Source: Methanobrevibacter sp. (lineage in GTDB: Archaea; Methanobacteriota; Methanobacteria; Methanobacteriales; Methanobacteriaceae). Taken from it: a DNA stretch of 16,031 bases. A program made the position numbers and the translations under genes. A model generated the notes under the pieces. It did no database searches. It was given only the letters and a program-made list of their open reading frames with translations, and was not told the DNA's origin. Shown piece after piece: positions 15,471-16,031 of the stretch (position 1 is its first letter; each line of letters starts with the position of its first letter). The DNA lies in NCBI RefSeq assembly GCF_015062985.1, contig NZ_SUTI01000024.1, positions 1 through 16,031 of the forward strand. The letters are read 5' to 3'.

Positions 15471-15481
15471 TTGGTGATGGT
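15471..15481 (-). repeat. Intergenic motif ACCATCACCAA, copy 2
   Basis: This is the second exact copy of the 11-base motif, between the 71-residue gene and the 209-residue gene. A further CCACCAACACC stretch lies directly beside it (15482-15492 region). It may be an RNA-level signal or a binding site within the operon; chance is not excluded. Confidence 0.4.
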
Positions 15482-15494
15482 GTTGGTGGTAAAA

Positions 15495-15710
15495 TCAGAC
15501 CATTGTGAAGTAAGGTCGGTTATCTATTATTTCCAAATCAAACACTCCATTTACACATTGCTCACGCTCCCAAATCAGACGGCTAGACGCTTCCTGAGAC
15601 GAAGTAATGTAATAGTCAAAGAGTTTCCATCTGCCATTTTCAAATTCGTCAATTCTAAAGGATACTTCGTATCCAGTACGTGGACTAATAGTTATTCTAA
15701 ATTGTTTCAT
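15495..15710 (-). CDS. 71-residue protein of unknown function
   Basis: This gene encodes MKQFRITISPRTGYEVSFRI and onward, ending DLEIIDNRPYFTMV. The pattern suggests a small, mostly beta protein with one helix (SSQEASSRLIWEREQC). The start at 15710 is set by GGTGAT four bases upstream; the longer in-frame form from 15761 has no such signal. It lies 53 bases before the 209-residue gene on the same strand. No family is recognised. Confidence 0.6.
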   Translation of the reverse strand: MKQFRITISPRTGYEVSFRIDEFENGRWKLFDYYITSSQEASSRLIWEREQCVNGVFDLEIIDNRPYFTMV

Positions 15711-15770
15711 AACAATCACCAAAAAAATAGTTTTAGTATTTTTAAGAGGCTCACACCTCATTTCAACTAT

Positions 15771-16031
15771 CTACAATACCCATTCTTGTATAATTTTTAA
15801 CATAGTAGTTCTACTAACAATTCCCTTCCTATGAACAGATTCTGATGTCCTTTCAATAGGTGTAGGTCTTGCAGAAATGAAGTCATCGACAATATGTGCC
15901 TCTGATCTGAATTCATCTGTTTCCAAGTAGTTTGCAACGTTTTTAATTTTGCCAAAATGACGAATGATTGCAACTAATTCTGAATCCATTTGCCAAGCAA
16001 ATATGCTATCGTATGGAATTACATCAGGTTC
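15771..16031 (-). CDS. C-terminal part of an unidentified gene cut by the window edge
   Basis: The frame is open from the window edge (EPDVIPYDSIFAWQ) through an internal ATG at 15989 to a stop at 15771, giving at least 86 residues. No ribosome site precedes the internal ATG and the upstream codons read as normal protein, so the true start is probably beyond the window. Visible segments include MDSELVAIIRHFGKIKNVAN and a basic RKGIVSRTTMLKIIQEW near the end. It is probably the first or a middle gene of the minus-strand row. The product is unknown. Confidence 0.55.
   Translation of the reverse strand, partial: EPDVIPYDSIFAWQMDSELVAIIRHFGKIKNVANYLETDEFRSEAHIVDDFISARPTPIERTSESVHRKGIVSRTTMLKIIQEWVL

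Noticed and set aside
15360..15800. 146-codon plus-strand frame across the small-gene operon
   Set aside because: It runs antisense over two genes and their gap, has no ribosome site, and reads as low-complexity hydrophobic sequence.
1..16031. CRISPR array, tRNA or rRNA genes
   Set aside because: No regularly spaced repeats and no recognisable tRNA arms or rRNA core segments were found on either strand.

Overview
The window looks like an accessory stretch of an AT-rich methanogenic archaeon of the Methanobacteriales, most probably Methanobrevibacter. This is inferred from protein style rather than from a marker gene. Two very large secreted proteins are built of Ig-like modules and end in a lysine-rich domain, the typical architecture of methanobrevibacterial adhesin-like proteins. 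Promoters are archaeal TATA-like, ribosome sites are GGAGG or GGTGA, and two small regulator genes appear to be leaderless. No rRNA, tRNA or CRISPR array was seen.

Layout, left to right. Positions 1-762 carry no intact gene: hairpins, a decayed gene fragment (340-532) that still has its terminator, and the leader of the next gene. Positions 763-3984 (+) encode a 1073-residue all-in-one restriction-modification enzyme. It has a PD-(D/E)XK-like N-terminus, an N6-adenine methyltransferase core and a type ISP-like recognition region, but no visible helicase. Positions 4006-4291 (-) hold a frameshifted winged-helix regulator. Positions 4497-6593 (-) carry two coupled phage-type receptor-binding genes: a tail fibre or baseplate tip protein with HxH motifs, a lectin-like domain and a Gp10-like C-terminus, followed by a smaller lectin-like protein that starts in the middle of an Ig fold. 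No other virion genes are visible. Positions 6998-14001 (-) carry two adhesin-like proteins in tandem with related 3' ends and terminators. The upstream one also has a right-handed beta-helix.

A small winged-helix regulator (14074-14364, +) is transcribed divergently from the second adhesin across a 70-base region with one symmetrical TATA element. The inferred promoter geometry, together with a strong Shine-Dalgarno site, suggests that this adhesin starts at an ATT codon. The right end (14388-16031, -) is a tightly spaced row of five small genes of unknown function. The last one runs off the window.

Together the region suits a surface and defence island: restriction of incoming DNA, phage-derived receptor-binding parts, surface adhesins and local regulators, with several broken genes showing ongoing turnover. 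The least explained parts are the helicase-less ISP-like enzyme, the isolated tail-tip pair, the regulator-adhesin divergon with its probable ATT start, and the right-hand operon.
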